The position numbers and the translations under genes are program-made. Under the pieces are notes generated by a model, which saw nothing but the letters and a program-made list of their open reading frames with translations, was not told the origin of the DNA and did not search any database. From the NCBI RefSeq assembly GCF_000424685.1, contig NZ_AUKJ01000020.1, positions 62,001 to 126,000 on the forward strand: a stretch of 64,000 bases of DNA. The letters run 5' to 3'. Source of the DNA: Methylococcus capsulatus str. Texas = ATCC 19069 (GTDB lineage Bacteria > Pseudomonadota > Gammaproteobacteria > Methylococcales > Methylococcaceae). The number at the start of each line of letters is the position of its first letter. Within the stretch, counting starts at the first letter, position 1. Shown piece after piece: positions 36,841 through 45,516 of this stretch.

Positions 36841-38163
36841 ATGCTCTTGATCACAGGCGCCGGCGTTGACCGCACTCCCGGTATCGATTTTCCCTTGGCC
36901 AATACGCTGTTGGCCGATGTGACACGCTATCTCGATGGGCCAGGCAAAACGGTGGACGAGGCTTTGCGCGATATGCTTCCGGGACTGCGCTTCAGCTTCA
37001 ATACCATGATTGCCCGTGCGGTGGATAAGATCGCCACTCGGGAGCCGCACGAACAGAAAGCGATGGTGCAGCGCGTGCAAGTGGCCATCGCCGACCTTCC
37101 AGCGGAAAAGGAGGCTATCAGGAAGCATGGCGAGCTGATCATCCGCCTGTTCAACAAGCTGGCGACGATCGCCGAACAGAGTCAGCTCGATGAAGAGACG
37201 GAGCAACTCATACGGGAAGTCTTCCCGATGGATGCCGACGAGCTGATCGACAGCGACTCGATCCTCGACATTCACAAGCTGTCGCTGTCGGATACCTTCA
37301 AGACCGTGCTCAAACGCACCCTCAAGATGGGCTTGAGCGGCGACCGCCACGAGGTTGCATCCGCCCTCGGGGCGGACATGCTGAACATCGAGACGCTTCT
37401 CGTTGAGAAGTTTCTCGGTTTCTACAATGACCGCCTGGCAGACATAAAGAACTACCTTTACATCGCTTGGTCGCTCTGGGCTTATCTGGTCGCGAAGCAG
37501 AATGAGGTTCTGGCTGTACATGAAGCCACCGACTTGCCGTTCTACGGTGGAATTCCCGATGGTGTTCGCGCCATCACGCTGAACTATACGGCCTTCTTGC
37601 AGCATCGCTTGGGCGCGGATCGGACGCTCTATTTCCATGGCGGCCTGGCCGATTACGTACGGATGGATACGCGGGACTTGTTGCCGATCGAAAATATCCA
37701 TGACCGCGATCCCGCCGAGTTCATCCGCAATTACGTCGCTCCCAATGTGGACGTGGCTCACGAAGACTTGAACCAGCAGCGACATGTCATCCCGGCCCTG
37801 GTCCCGCCCCTACGGCTCAAGCCTATCCTTTCTCACCGCTATATCGAGCTCTGGAGCAAAGCATCCGCATGGGTAAGAGAATCGAAGCATATCGTCGTGG
37901 TCGGCTATTCGTTCAATAATGCGGATGAGCATTTCAACGACATCCTGCGTTGCCATCCTGACCGGAATATTGACATCGTTGTTCCCGAGGCAACCTCGCC
38001 GGAATTCATTGCGCGGATGGAGAAAATATTTGGCACCGCTACCAATCAATACAACAAGGTCGAGGTCAATGGGCACGACGCCATGCAAGCCAAGAGGGTG
38101 CGCTTGATCGCGGCCAAGGCGGCTGATGTCGATCTGACGGCGTTGCTTGAAGCGGGAATGTAA
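36841..38163 (+). CDS. SIR2-like NADase-family protein (island defence gene 1)
   Basis: A 440-residue protein. The N-terminus ITGAGVDRTPGIDFPLA (residues 4-20) fits the SIR2 NAD-binding loop; TLNYTAFLQHRL places the conserved Asn at 248, and LYFHGGLADY the catalytic-type His at 266; IVVVGYSFNNADEHF at 351-365 is the C-terminal Rossmann motif of SIR2-like defence proteins. A helical insertion (about 60-235) separates the motifs. Base composition is less GC-rich than neighbours, suggesting separate acquisition. Start ATG follows GAGGA. Known SIR2 defence effectors deplete NAD upon infection; I infer the same. Next gene starts 2 bases after its stop. Confidence 0.8.
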   Translation: MLLITGAGVDRTPGIDFPLANTLLADVTRYLDGPGKTVDEALRDMLPGLRFSFNTMIARAVDKIATREPHEQKAMVQRVQVAIADLPAEKEAIRKHGELIIRLFNKLATIAEQSQLDEETEQLIREVFPMDADELIDSDSILDIHKLSLSDTFKTVLKRTLKMGLSGDRHEVASALGADMLNIETLLVEKFLGFYNDRLADIKNYLYIAWSLWAYLVAKQNEVLAVHEATDLPFYGGIPDGVRAITLNYTAFLQHRLGADRTLYFHGGLADYVRMDTRDLLPIENIHDRDPAEFIRNYVAPNVDVAHEDLNQQRHVIPALVPPLRLKPILSHRYIELWSKASAWVRESKHIVVVGYSFNNADEHFNDILRCHPDRNIDIVVPEATSPEFIARMEKIFGTATNQYNKVEVNGHDAMQAKRVRLIAAKAADVDLTALLEAGM

Positions 38164-38165
38164 TT

Positions 38166-39311
38166 TTGGATCGTTCGTTGATAAGCGACATGATCCGCGA
38201 CGAACTCCGCCAACGCGTGCTCGCCCAACTCGGCGAGCAGGGGTTCACCCTCGAAGGCTGCCGCCTGGGCTTGGGCTCGGACGAGAAGGCGCGGCTGCGC
38301 GCGTGTCACGAGAAGGCCTGCCGGCATCAGATCGAGCGTGCCCGCGGGGGGCTCGCGCGCCATGAAACAAGGCTGCTCGCCCACATCGCCAACGGGGCCG
38401 AGATCGAGCCGGCAAGAATCGCGCCGCGCCTTGTCGAGGTTCAAAGCGAGACGACCGGGGAACTCTTGTTCCGCTATGCCCGCCTGCACTGGAGCGTTCC
38501 CGTCTCGGCCGGCTATGGGCGGCGCTTGCGGTTTCTCGTCTGGGACGACGGGCACGACCGACTCATGGGCATCCTGGGGCTGGCCGATCCGGTGTTCGCG
38601 CTCGGCAGCCGCGACGCCTGGGTGGGTTGGAACCGGGAACAACGCCGCATGCGTCTTGCCAACGTGATGGATGCCTTCGTGCTCGGCGCCGTGCCGCCCT
38701 ATGCGCAGCTGCTGGGCGGCAAGCTGGTGGCGCTGGCCGCCGCTTGCAACGAGGTGCGGGCGGCCTTCGAGCGCCGCTATGCGGAAAAGACAACCTTGAT
38801 CGGCGGCCGTCAGACCGGGCCGCTGGCCTTGATCACCACCACCTCGGCGCTGGGTCGTTCGTCCCTCTACAACCGTCTGGCCTTCGGCGGCCGGCATATC
38901 TTCCAGTCCGTGGGTTTTACCCGCGGCTCGGGGGATTTTCCGTTCATGAACGGCGTCTATCGCGATCTGCGCCGGCTGGTCGCCGAAGAAAGCGCCGCTA
39001 CCGCCAAGCATGCGCAATGGGGAACGGGCTTTCGCAACCGGCGCGAGGTGGTGCTGAAAGCGCTGGGGCTGTTGGGCTTGCCGCGCGACCTGATTTATCA
39101 CGGCATCGCCCGCGAGGTCTTTGTCGTACCGTTGGCGGAGAACGCCGCCGCCTTCCTGCGCGGGGAGTGCGATGATTTGCAAGACTGCGACCTGCCTTTC
39201 GCCACGCTTGCCGAATATTGGAAGACGCGTTGGGCGCTGCCGCGGGCGCAAAGGGACGAACGGTACAAAATATTCGAGCGCGAAAGCTGGCGACTGTGGG
39301 CGAAAACATGA
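38166..39311 (+). CDS. DUF4338 (DruA-type) protein
   Basis: A 381-residue protein matching DUF4338, the DruA component of Druantia systems. Characteristic stretches are RLMGILGLADPVFAL (132-146), WVGWNREQR (152-160), MDAFVLGAVPPYAQLLGGKLVA (168-189, quoted as landmarks), and a C-terminal RERWW-like half with TRGSGDFPF and the GFRNRREVVLKAL segment. Its molecular role is not known to me. Start TTG at 38166, 2 bases after the SIR2 stop; ATG 38190 is an alternative. It overlaps nurA by 4 bases, so it is part of one operon. Confidence 0.82.
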   Translation: MDRSLISDMIRDELRQRVLAQLGEQGFTLEGCRLGLGSDEKARLRACHEKACRHQIERARGGLARHETRLLAHIANGAEIEPARIAPRLVEVQSETTGELLFRYARLHWSVPVSAGYGRRLRFLVWDDGHDRLMGILGLADPVFALGSRDAWVGWNREQRRMRLANVMDAFVLGAVPPYAQLLGGKLVALAAACNEVRAAFERRYAEKTTLIGGRQTGPLALITTTSALGRSSLYNRLAFGGRHIFQSVGFTRGSGDFPFMNGVYRDLRRLVAEESAATAKHAQWGTGFRNRREVVLKALGLLGLPRDLIYHGIAREVFVVPLAENAAAFLRGECDDLQDCDLPFATLAEYWKTRWALPRAQRDERYKIFERESWRLWAKT

Positions 39312-40456
39312 GCGAGGCCGGACCGTTCGCCGAACTGCCGGCCGCCCTGGTGGACGAGGTGCTCGGTCGCACCGCCGAGGTGGCAGGCCAGCTGCTCGCC
39401 TCCTTTTCCCGCGCCAAGGAGCAGCGCGCGCATCTGCGCCAGCAGCTCGAAGACGCCGACTTGTTGCTGCGCAAGACCGATCTCGGCGCCCCGCTCTATC
39501 CCACCACCTGCGCCACCGACGGTTCCTACGCCATCGAGCGCCTGCTGACGACCGATCTCGTGGCCGCCGCCGCGGTGGCCGTCGAGGGGCTGACGCCGCC
39601 TTCCGAAACCCGTCACTGGGCCTATCCGCACCACACCGTTTTCGTCGAGGCCGAGCCCCATCACGAGGGCACGGGCACCATCCTGCGCGCCGTGATGCTG
39701 GGCCGCGAGCTGGAGCTCGCTTGCGCCGCGCCGCACGACCTGGTGCTGCTCGATGGCACCCTGACCCTGCCGGTGATCTATTTCAACCAGGCGCTCAATG
39801 CCGCGCCCTATGCACCGGAGCTGAAAACGGCGGGGGAATTTCTCGATCATGCCGAACACTTCTTCTCGGCCTACCGCGAGCTGCTGACGCTTGCGCGCAG
39901 CGACAAGCAGATCGTGTCGCTGCCCAAATATTCCACCCGGCGCGAGATCGGCCGCCTGCTCGGCTGGCCAGACAATCAGGACGACCGGGGGCTTTTGACC
40001 TCGGTATTGAATCCGGGCGAGCTCACCAAGCCGCTGCCGCTCGAAGCACCGGCGCAGGACTGGCATTTCAGCACATCAAGCCTCAAAGGCGAGCTGCGCG
40101 GGCGGATCGACGCGCTGGGCGAGGAGATCGTCGCGGCGCTCTCCCGCGTCCATGTGTTCTACTACAAGCCCCAGAGCTGGCTGCCGGCGCTGCGCGTGGA
40201 AGTCGCAGCGAGCGTGGCCAGCAATCCGCATCGGCTGGGTGTCGTGGTGCAAGGGCTGGAAATGCAGTGCGCCACGCCGGCGATGCTCGAGCCCTACCCG
40301 AACTACCTCGCCGATCGCACCGTGAAGGCACTCGCCAGGGCCCTGCCCGCCTTCCGGCAGGTGGCCACGCAACGCATCGCCGAGGGCTTCGAGGGCGACA
40401 TCGGGGAAGTGTTTTTCGCCATGCACGGCTATCGCTCGGATTCCGGGAGGAAATGA
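39308..40456 (+). CDS. nurA: NurA-family nuclease
   Basis: A 382-residue NurA-domain nuclease. The metal-site aspartates can be placed: Asp71 in ATDGSYAIER and Asp149 in LVLLDGTLTLP, with the conserved YPNYLADRTVKAL near residue 325. NurA acts with the HerA ATPase to resect DNA ends in archaea; bacterial pairs occur in defence loci. Start ATG overlaps the DUF4338 stop (ATGA) and the gene ends 3 bases before herA. The N-terminal helical region (20-60) is probably the HerA-contact part, by analogy. Confidence 0.85.
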   Translation: MSEAGPFAELPAALVDEVLGRTAEVAGQLLASFSRAKEQRAHLRQQLEDADLLLRKTDLGAPLYPTTCATDGSYAIERLLTTDLVAAAAVAVEGLTPPSETRHWAYPHHTVFVEAEPHHEGTGTILRAVMLGRELELACAAPHDLVLLDGTLTLPVIYFNQALNAAPYAPELKTAGEFLDHAEHFFSAYRELLTLARSDKQIVSLPKYSTRREIGRLLGWPDNQDDRGLLTSVLNPGELTKPLPLEAPAQDWHFSTSSLKGELRGRIDALGEEIVAALSRVHVFYYKPQSWLPALRVEVAASVASNPHRLGVVVQGLEMQCATPAMLEPYPNYLADRTVKALARALPAFRQVATQRIAEGFEGDIGEVFFAMHGYRSDSGRK

Positions 40457-40459
40457 TCC

Positions 40460-42217
40460 ATGACAGACAAACTCGAACACATCGTGGCCAGGACAGAACG
40501 CCTCGGCGTGGTCGGCTCGCCCTCATCGACGGCCCAGCTCGCCCTGGACGTGCTGGGCTCGGCGGTGGGGCGCAAGCTGGTCGGCGAGCTTGCCCTGTTC
40601 CACTTCGTCCAGGACGCCACGCCGCATTTCGCTCTCGGGCAGATCACCGAGGTGCAGCTGCGCAACATCTGGCACGAAGACCCGACGATGCGCAGCCTCA
40701 TCCGCCAGCGCGGCCGCGTCGATGCGGTCAGCGAGCGGCAGGACACCCACCTTGGCCAGATGGTGCTGTCGGCGGTCTTCAAGGCCGGTGGCGCGCACGG
40801 CTACGAGCCGAGCATCCTCGGCACCGTGCCGTCCACCGGCACGCCCATCCATATCGTCACCGACGAGGTGCTAGAGGAACTCCTGCGCCCCTACCGGGAG
40901 CAGATTTTCTACCTCGGCCACGTCTATGGCTCCACGCCCAAGCTGCCGCTGTGGTTCAAGCATTTCGGCCGCGGCCCGGACGGCGCAGGCGAGGCCTACC
41001 ACATGGGCATTTTCGGCAAAACCGGCTCGGGCAAGTCGGTGCTGGCCAAGATGATCCTCACGGCCTATGCGCGCTATCCGCAAATGGCACTTTTGGTCAT
41101 CGACCCGCAGGGCGAGTTCTCCAAGGACATGAAGCCGGAAGGGGCAAGCGGCGAGTTCGCGCTGCCGGTGGGCGACGTCGTCAGACGGTTCGGCAAGAAG
41201 CCGGTGGTTCTGACGGTGCGCAATCTGGTCTTGGACCGCTGGGAGTTGTTCGAGGAAATCCTCTATGAATCCAGATTCTTTGAACGGCTCACGATGCCGA
41301 AGGGCGAAAACCGCCAGGCGGCGTGCTCGATCCTGGTCGAGAAGCTGCAAAAGGCCAAGATCAAACTGACCGATCTGCATCAACGCGCCGCCTTCGACAA
41401 GGCCTGGTCCCTCCTGCTCGAGGAAAAGACCCAGAAGGTCTTCTACCGGACCGAAACGAGCCGAACCCGCTTCAATGAAGCCATGGCCGAGGCCGATGTC
41501 GACGCGTTTTTCGGCGAACTATGGGGGCCGGTCGCCGAGCTGTTCCGCGAAGACAGGCCCAAGGCGAAGAGCATCGACAAGGCACTGGCCTGGCTCTTGG
41601 CAACCGACGCCGACAACCGGCCCATCCTCGTCGTGGACCTCTCGAAAGAGCAAAGCGCGGGGCTATTCTGGAACGATCGAATCCAGTCCTTGGTCATCAA
41701 GCGGCTGCTGGACGGCCTTTCCCAAACGGCCGAGCGCTTCTACAAGGACGGCGAAAATCTCAACACGCTCGTCATCATCGACGAGGCCCACCGTCTTGCC
41801 CCGCGCGAGCTGCCCCGCGAGGACGATGCCGCCCACGGCGTGCGCTCAGTGCTCATCGACGCCGCCCGCACGACGCGCAAATATGGTCTGGGCTGGATGT
41901 TCATCAGCCAGACGCTTTCCAGCCTGCATCAGGAAATCCTGCAGCAGTTCCGCATCTTCTTCTTCGGCTTCGGCTTGGGGCTAGGGCAAGAGTTTCAGGC
42001 TCTGCGCCAGCTGGTCGGCTCGTCCGGCACGGCGCTCGACCTCTATCAGCTGTTCCGCGACCCGCATTCGGCCTTCGACGTGACCAGCCGCCAATACAGC
42101 TTCATGACCATCGGGCCCGTCAGTCCCCTGTCGTTCTCCGGCACGCCCTTGTTCCTCAATGCGTTCAACCGGAAGGAGGACTTCCTGCGCGCGAACGGGA
42201 TTTCCCTGGGGGTTTAA
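40460..42217 (+). CDS. herA: HerA-family ATPase/translocase
   Basis: A 585-residue FtsK/HerA-type ATPase. The N-terminal ~140 residues look like a HAS-barrel (VVGSPSST, ALFHFVQDATP, VVSS-like strands); Walker A is GKTGSGKS at 186-193, Walker B VIIDEAHR at 438-445. The region 205-225 (LLVIDPQGEFSKDM) is the HerA-specific post-Walker A segment. Four genes SIR2-DUF4338-nurA-herA run without a gap, so HerA and NurA probably form the DNA-processing core and SIR2/DUF4338 the effector or sensor. Ribosome-binding site GGGAGGA upstream. Confidence 0.9.
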   Translation: MTDKLEHIVARTERLGVVGSPSSTAQLALDVLGSAVGRKLVGELALFHFVQDATPHFALGQITEVQLRNIWHEDPTMRSLIRQRGRVDAVSERQDTHLGQMVLSAVFKAGGAHGYEPSILGTVPSTGTPIHIVTDEVLEELLRPYREQIFYLGHVYGSTPKLPLWFKHFGRGPDGAGEAYHMGIFGKTGSGKSVLAKMILTAYARYPQMALLVIDPQGEFSKDMKPEGASGEFALPVGDVVRRFGKKPVVLTVRNLVLDRWELFEEILYESRFFERLTMPKGENRQAACSILVEKLQKAKIKLTDLHQRAAFDKAWSLLLEEKTQKVFYRTETSRTRFNEAMAEADVDAFFGELWGPVAELFREDRPKAKSIDKALAWLLATDADNRPILVVDLSKEQSAGLFWNDRIQSLVIKRLLDGLSQTAERFYKDGENLNTLVIIDEAHRLAPRELPREDDAAHGVRSVLIDAARTTRKYGLGWMFISQTLSSLHQEILQQFRIFFFGFGLGLGQEFQALRQLVGSSGTALDLYQLFRDPHSAFDVTSRQYSFMTIGPVSPLSFSGTPLFLNAFNRKEDFLRANGISLGV

Positions 42218-42223
42218 GCGGCC

Positions 42224-42508
42224 CTAGCCGGCGTGCAGGCGCATTACAACCGCGATCGCAAGTGCACTACGCCGTGGCGCGATTTCCCGCAGGGCCTCGA
42301 CTAGCTTGTCCATGTAGGTCACCGGGCGCTTCGCCCCCTCAGCGGCGAGCGCTTGGCGCGGCTGCGCCGCGTTGTGCAAGGCGCGCCGCAGACCCTCCCC
42401 GCCGCCCACCTTGTCGAAGATGCACGCATCGCCCTTCGAATAGTCCGGCAGACTCGCCCGCAGTTCCGCCAGCAGGTCGGCAAAGCTGCCGAAGGGTTGG
42501 CCGCAGTA
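42224..42508 (-). pseudogene. C-terminal gene fragment of unknown family, cut by the IS remnant
   Basis: An open frame on the minus strand of about 95 codons whose product (GSFADLLAELRASLPDYSK, EGLRRALHNAAQPRQALA, YMDKLVEALREIAPRRS) has protein-like composition and a stop at 42224, but whose upstream end runs into the IS3-type sequence at about 42508. I therefore read it as the 3' part of a gene interrupted by the insertion. I do not recognise the family. It is convergent with herA, 6 bases apart. Confidence 0.4.
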
Positions 42509-42775
42509 ACGAAGAAACGTCGATTCAGAAAGACCCAGATCATCGGGATATTGAAGCAGGTAGAAGCCGGCAGGCAGGTGAAGGATGTCTGTCGCGAGCA
42601 CGGGATCAGTGACGCGACCTACAACCAATGGAAATCGAAATATGGTGGCATGGAAGCAGCGGACATCAAGCGGCTGAAGGAACTGGAAGACGAGAACCGC
42701 AGGCTCAAGCTGATGGTGGCCGATCTCACGCTGGAGAACCGTGCTATCAAGGAGGTGCTTGAGGTAAAGCGCTAA
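42509..42775 (+). pseudogene. IS3-type OrfA, start codon mutated
   Basis: The product has the OrfA helix-turn-helix and leucine-zipper layout: RRFRKTQIIGILKQVEAG, EHGISDATYNQWKSKYGG and RLKELEDENRRLKLMVADL. The codon at the usual start is ACG (42509-42511) where ATG-AAG-AAA is typical, so translation would require an upstream alternative or fail. The reading frame is otherwise intact to the TAA at 42775. Confidence 0.8.
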
Positions 42776-43383
42776 GCCCCGCCAAGAAACGCGAAGCGGT
42801 GGACCGGCTGATGCAGTTTGGCCTGTGACGCAGTCATCGCCGTATTGCAGGAACTGACGGAACACTTTCCGGAGCGCGGCTTTGACAAATACTTCAAGGT
42901 CATCCGGCGACGCGGGCATGCATGGAACCATAAGCGGGTGTACCGCATTTACCGTGCACTCAACCTGAACAGAAGACGTGCCAGCAAGAAACGCCTGCCC
43001 CACGCACCCCGGCCCCCTTCGCGGTACCGGTAGGCATGAACCGGAGCTGGTCGATGGACTTCATGAGCGATGCGCTGATGAGTGGCCGCCGGTTCCAGAC
43101 GTTTAACGTCATGGATGACTTCACCCGGGAGGTGCTGGCGATCAAGGTAGACCTCAACTTGCCGGCCGATGCAGAACAGCTTCATCGAGCGCTCCTATCG
43201 CAGCGACCGGAAGGCGTGTTGATGATGTATGTCTTCAGGACATGGGAGGAAGTACGGGAGCGCACCGAAGCCTGGATGAAAGATTACAACGGAGAGTTAC
43301 CGCACGATGCGCTCGGCGACCCGACACCCCTCGAGTGCGGAGTGTTTCACCACCTCGAAACCTCGACTAAGGGATGGCACTAA
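42776..43383 (+). pseudogene. IS3-type OrfB transposase, multiply disrupted
   Basis: Fragments of the rve/DDE transposase appear in different frames: KREAVDRLMQFGL then a stop, GHAWNHKRVYRIYRALNLN, a second frame with MNRSWSMDFMSDALMSGRRF and VMDDFTREVLAIKVDL, then FIERSYRSDRK and YVFRTWEEVRERTEAW, DALGDPTP. At least two frameshifts, a stop and a deletion of about 70 residues that removes the DDE middle part are needed to account for it. Confidence 0.8.
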
Positions 43384-43447
43384 TTCGGGGAGGTTTACAA
43401 TCCCACCTTGTCATGCCCGCGAGGGACTGCTCGTCGTTTCGGTCGGA

Positions 43448-43807
43448 TCAGAATGCAATGTTCCTGTCGCGTTCCAGCACGGCAGCGATGTAGTCGGGCA
43501 TGCCCTTGATCGCCGCCCCGCCGATCAAATCGGCTTCGCCTATCTGGCGTGCCACCGCGCAGGCGCCGCAGACCCAGATCGGGACTCCCGCCGCTTGAAC
43601 GGCGGCCAGCAGGTCCTTGAGCGGCGTCAGGTTGACGCCGACCACGTGATCGGCAGTGCCTTTGCGGGCCAGCGTGACGGCTTCGTTCCACAGCCAAAGG
43701 ATCACGTCGTGGCCTTGTTCACGGGCCGCTTTGGCGGCGATGAACGGAAGGGTCGCCATGGTCGGATCGTCGGTCCCCCGGCTGCCGGAAATGATCAATG
43801 TTTTCAT
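43448..43807 (-). CDS. DsrE-family protein
   Basis: A 119-residue DsrE/DsrF-like protein (MKTLIISGSRGTDDPTMATLPF at the start, quoted as landmark; later WVCGACAVARQIGEADL with Cys-x2-Cys). DsrE-like proteins bind or transfer sulfur or act in sulfur relay. The cysteine in CGAC could be the active one. Start ATG 43807, short upstream open frame not protein-like. It is followed, 69 bases upstream on the minus strand, by the AhpD-like gene, possibly one operon. Confidence 0.8.
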   Translation of the reverse strand: MKTLIISGSRGTDDPTMATLPFIAAKAAREQGHDVILWLWNEAVTLARKGTADHVVGVNLTPLKDLLAAVQAAGVPIWVCGACAVARQIGEADLIGGAAIKGMPDYIAAVLERDRNIAF

Positions 43808-43876
43808 GGATGCTCCTGTATCGTGGGTTGTTTGGGTTTCGGCTTCCGCCGAATGCAGCGGGCACACCCGCTGCCT

Positions 43877-44203
43877 TCAGTCCTTGCCCTCGCCGAAGAT
43901 ATCCTGAGCCCAGCTCAGCGCGGCGCTGACGGTCGGAAACCCCAGCGTACTGGTCAGCAAGATGATGGCATGGTTGATTTCCTCGCGCGAGGCGCCCGCG
44001 GCCAACGCTCTTCTTACGTGACTGTGAACCGCGCCTTCCGAATGGATCGCCACGGCCGCCGCGAGCCGGATGAGATGGGCGGTCTTGTCGTCGAGGGGAC
44101 CTTGCTCCTTCAAGGCCGCACCCAGCCGCTCCACGGCCGCCATGAAACCGGGGTACTCCTGTTGCAGCAGCACATAATTTTTCGGAAGCCTGTCTTTGTT
44201 CAT
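43877..44203 (-). CDS. Carboxymuconolactone decarboxylase/AhpD-like protein
   Basis: A 108-residue single-domain CMD/AhpD-like protein: LDDKTAHLIRLAAAVA, then AVHSHVRRALAAGASREEINHAIILLTSTLGFP. The CxxC of active AhpD peroxidases is absent (positions are ...EGAVHSHVRRA), so peroxidatic activity is doubtful. Start ATG 44203 follows GGAGA. Reads away from gcvT, 137 bases between starts. Confidence 0.85.
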   Translation of the reverse strand: MNKDRLPKNYVLLQQEYPGFMAAVERLGAALKEQGPLDDKTAHLIRLAAAVAIHSEGAVHSHVRRALAAGASREEINHAIILLTSTLGFPTVSAALSWAQDIFGEGKD

Positions 44204-44340
44204 AATGGTTTCTCCGGATTGGCCTGCGGACTTCGTTCGGGGCGCTTCGGCGCTCGATCCTTCCCTGGCCGGCACGCATGTGCCAATACTACGCTCCGCC
44301 GAGGGAACCCCCAACCCCGCGGTTTCGAGGACACGACACC

Positions 44341-45423
44341 ATGGGCAGATGCACCGCACTCCACGAAGAACACCTGGCGCTGGGAGCGCGGATGACCGAG
44401 TTTTCGGGCTGGGAACTGCCGCTCCATTACGGCTCGCAGATCGCCGAACACCATGCCGTACGCCGGGCCGCCGGCATGTTCGACGTCTCCCATCTGGGAG
44501 TGGTCGACGTCGAGGGGCTTCAGGCAGCCCCATTCCTGCGCCGAGTCCTCGCCAACGACGTCGCCCGGCTCGCCGAGCCGGGACGAATGCTCTACGGCTG
44601 CATGCTCAACCAGGACGGCGGCATCGTCGACGACCTCGTCGTGGGCTTCATCGACGATCGGCGCTTCCGCCTCATTCTCAATGCCGGGACAAGGGAAAAA
44701 GACCTGAGCTGGCTCCACCGCCAGGCTGCGCCTTTTTCTGTGACCGTCACTCCCCGTGACGATCTGGCCATGATCGCCCTCCAAGGCCCGGACTCCCCCC
44801 GCATCGCCGACGCCGTCGTCGCCGCCGGGAGCTCCGGACTGAAACCCTTCACCGCCACGCAGCGAGGCGACCGCTTCATCGCCCGTACGGGTTATACCGG
44901 CGAGGACGGCTTCGAAATCATCCTGCCTCACGCCGAAGCAGGCTCGCTGTGGCGCCAGCTTTTCCAGGCCGGTACCCGGCCCTGCGGACTCGGCGCCCGC
45001 GACACCCTCAGGCTGGAAGCCGGCATGCGCCTCTATGGGCAGGACATGGACGAGACGGTCACGCCCCTCGCCTGTGGCCTCGGCTGGACGGTTGCCTGGG
45101 AACCCGAAGAGCGCGATTTCATCGGCCGCGCAGCCCTGGAACGGGAACGCATCGGGGGCTCGCCTTCGAAATTCGTCGGATTGATCCTGGAGGAACCGGG
45201 AATCCTTCGCAGCGGGCAGAAGGTGGCCGTCGCGAACGTCGGCGAGGGCGTCGTGACCAGCGGCGGCTTCTCCCCCACCCTACGGCGCTCGATCGGCCTG
45301 GCGCGGGTACCCGCGGCGACCGGGCGCGAGTGCCGGGTGGAAATCCGCGGCAGCCTCAAGCGCGCAACGGTGGTGAAACCGCGCTTCGTCCGCCGCGGCA
45401 CATCGCTGATCGATATCTGCTAG
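44341..45423 (+). CDS. gcvT: Glycine cleavage system T protein (aminomethyltransferase)
   Basis: GcvT transfers the aminomethyl group from the H protein lipoyl arm to tetrahydrofolate. The 360-residue protein has [64 protein letters not shown] and a C-terminal barrel. Start ATG 44341 ([11 protein letters not shown]). It begins a run with gcvPA and gcvPB; gcvH is not between them and the gap of 93 bases has no gene. Confidence 0.95.
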   Translation: MGRCTALHEEHLALGARMTEFSGWELPLHYGSQIAEHHAVRRAAGMFDVSHLGVVDVEGLQAAPFLRRVLANDVARLAEPGRMLYGCMLNQDGGIVDDLVVGFIDDRRFRLILNAGTREKDLSWLHRQAAPFSVTVTPRDDLAMIALQGPDSPRIADAVVAAGSSGLKPFTATQRGDRFIARTGYTGEDGFEIILPHAEAGSLWRQLFQAGTRPCGLGARDTLRLEAGMRLYGQDMDETVTPLACGLGWTVAWEPEERDFIGRAALERERIGGSPSKFVGLILEEPGILRSGQKVAVANVGEGVVTSGGFSPTLRRSIGLARVPAATGRECRVEIRGSLKRATVVKPRFVRRGTSLIDIC

Positions 45424-45516
45424 CATCGCCGCGAGGGATGCCGGTCGAAAGAGTCCCGAAGACCGGTCATCACGCGGGTATGAAACCGCCTGCTGAAACA
45501 GTGAGGAAACTTCGCC

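Larger units (their letters stand above)
42509..43400 (+). mobile_element. Decayed IS3-family element (IS407-like group)
   Basis: Contains orfA and orfB of an IS3-type transposase in degraded form. The right end is near 43385-43405 (GGGGAGGTTTACA looks like part of a terminal repeat); no matching repeat (TGTAAACCTCCCC) is found on the left, where the sequence starts at the orfA start codon, so the left end is lost. An internal stretch of orfB is deleted. The element cannot transpose by itself. Confidence 0.8.

Noticed and set aside
36316-37785. 489-codon minus-strand frame over the integrase remnant and SIR2 gene
   Set aside because: The plus-strand SIR2 frame has motifs and a ribosome-binding site; the minus frame does not.
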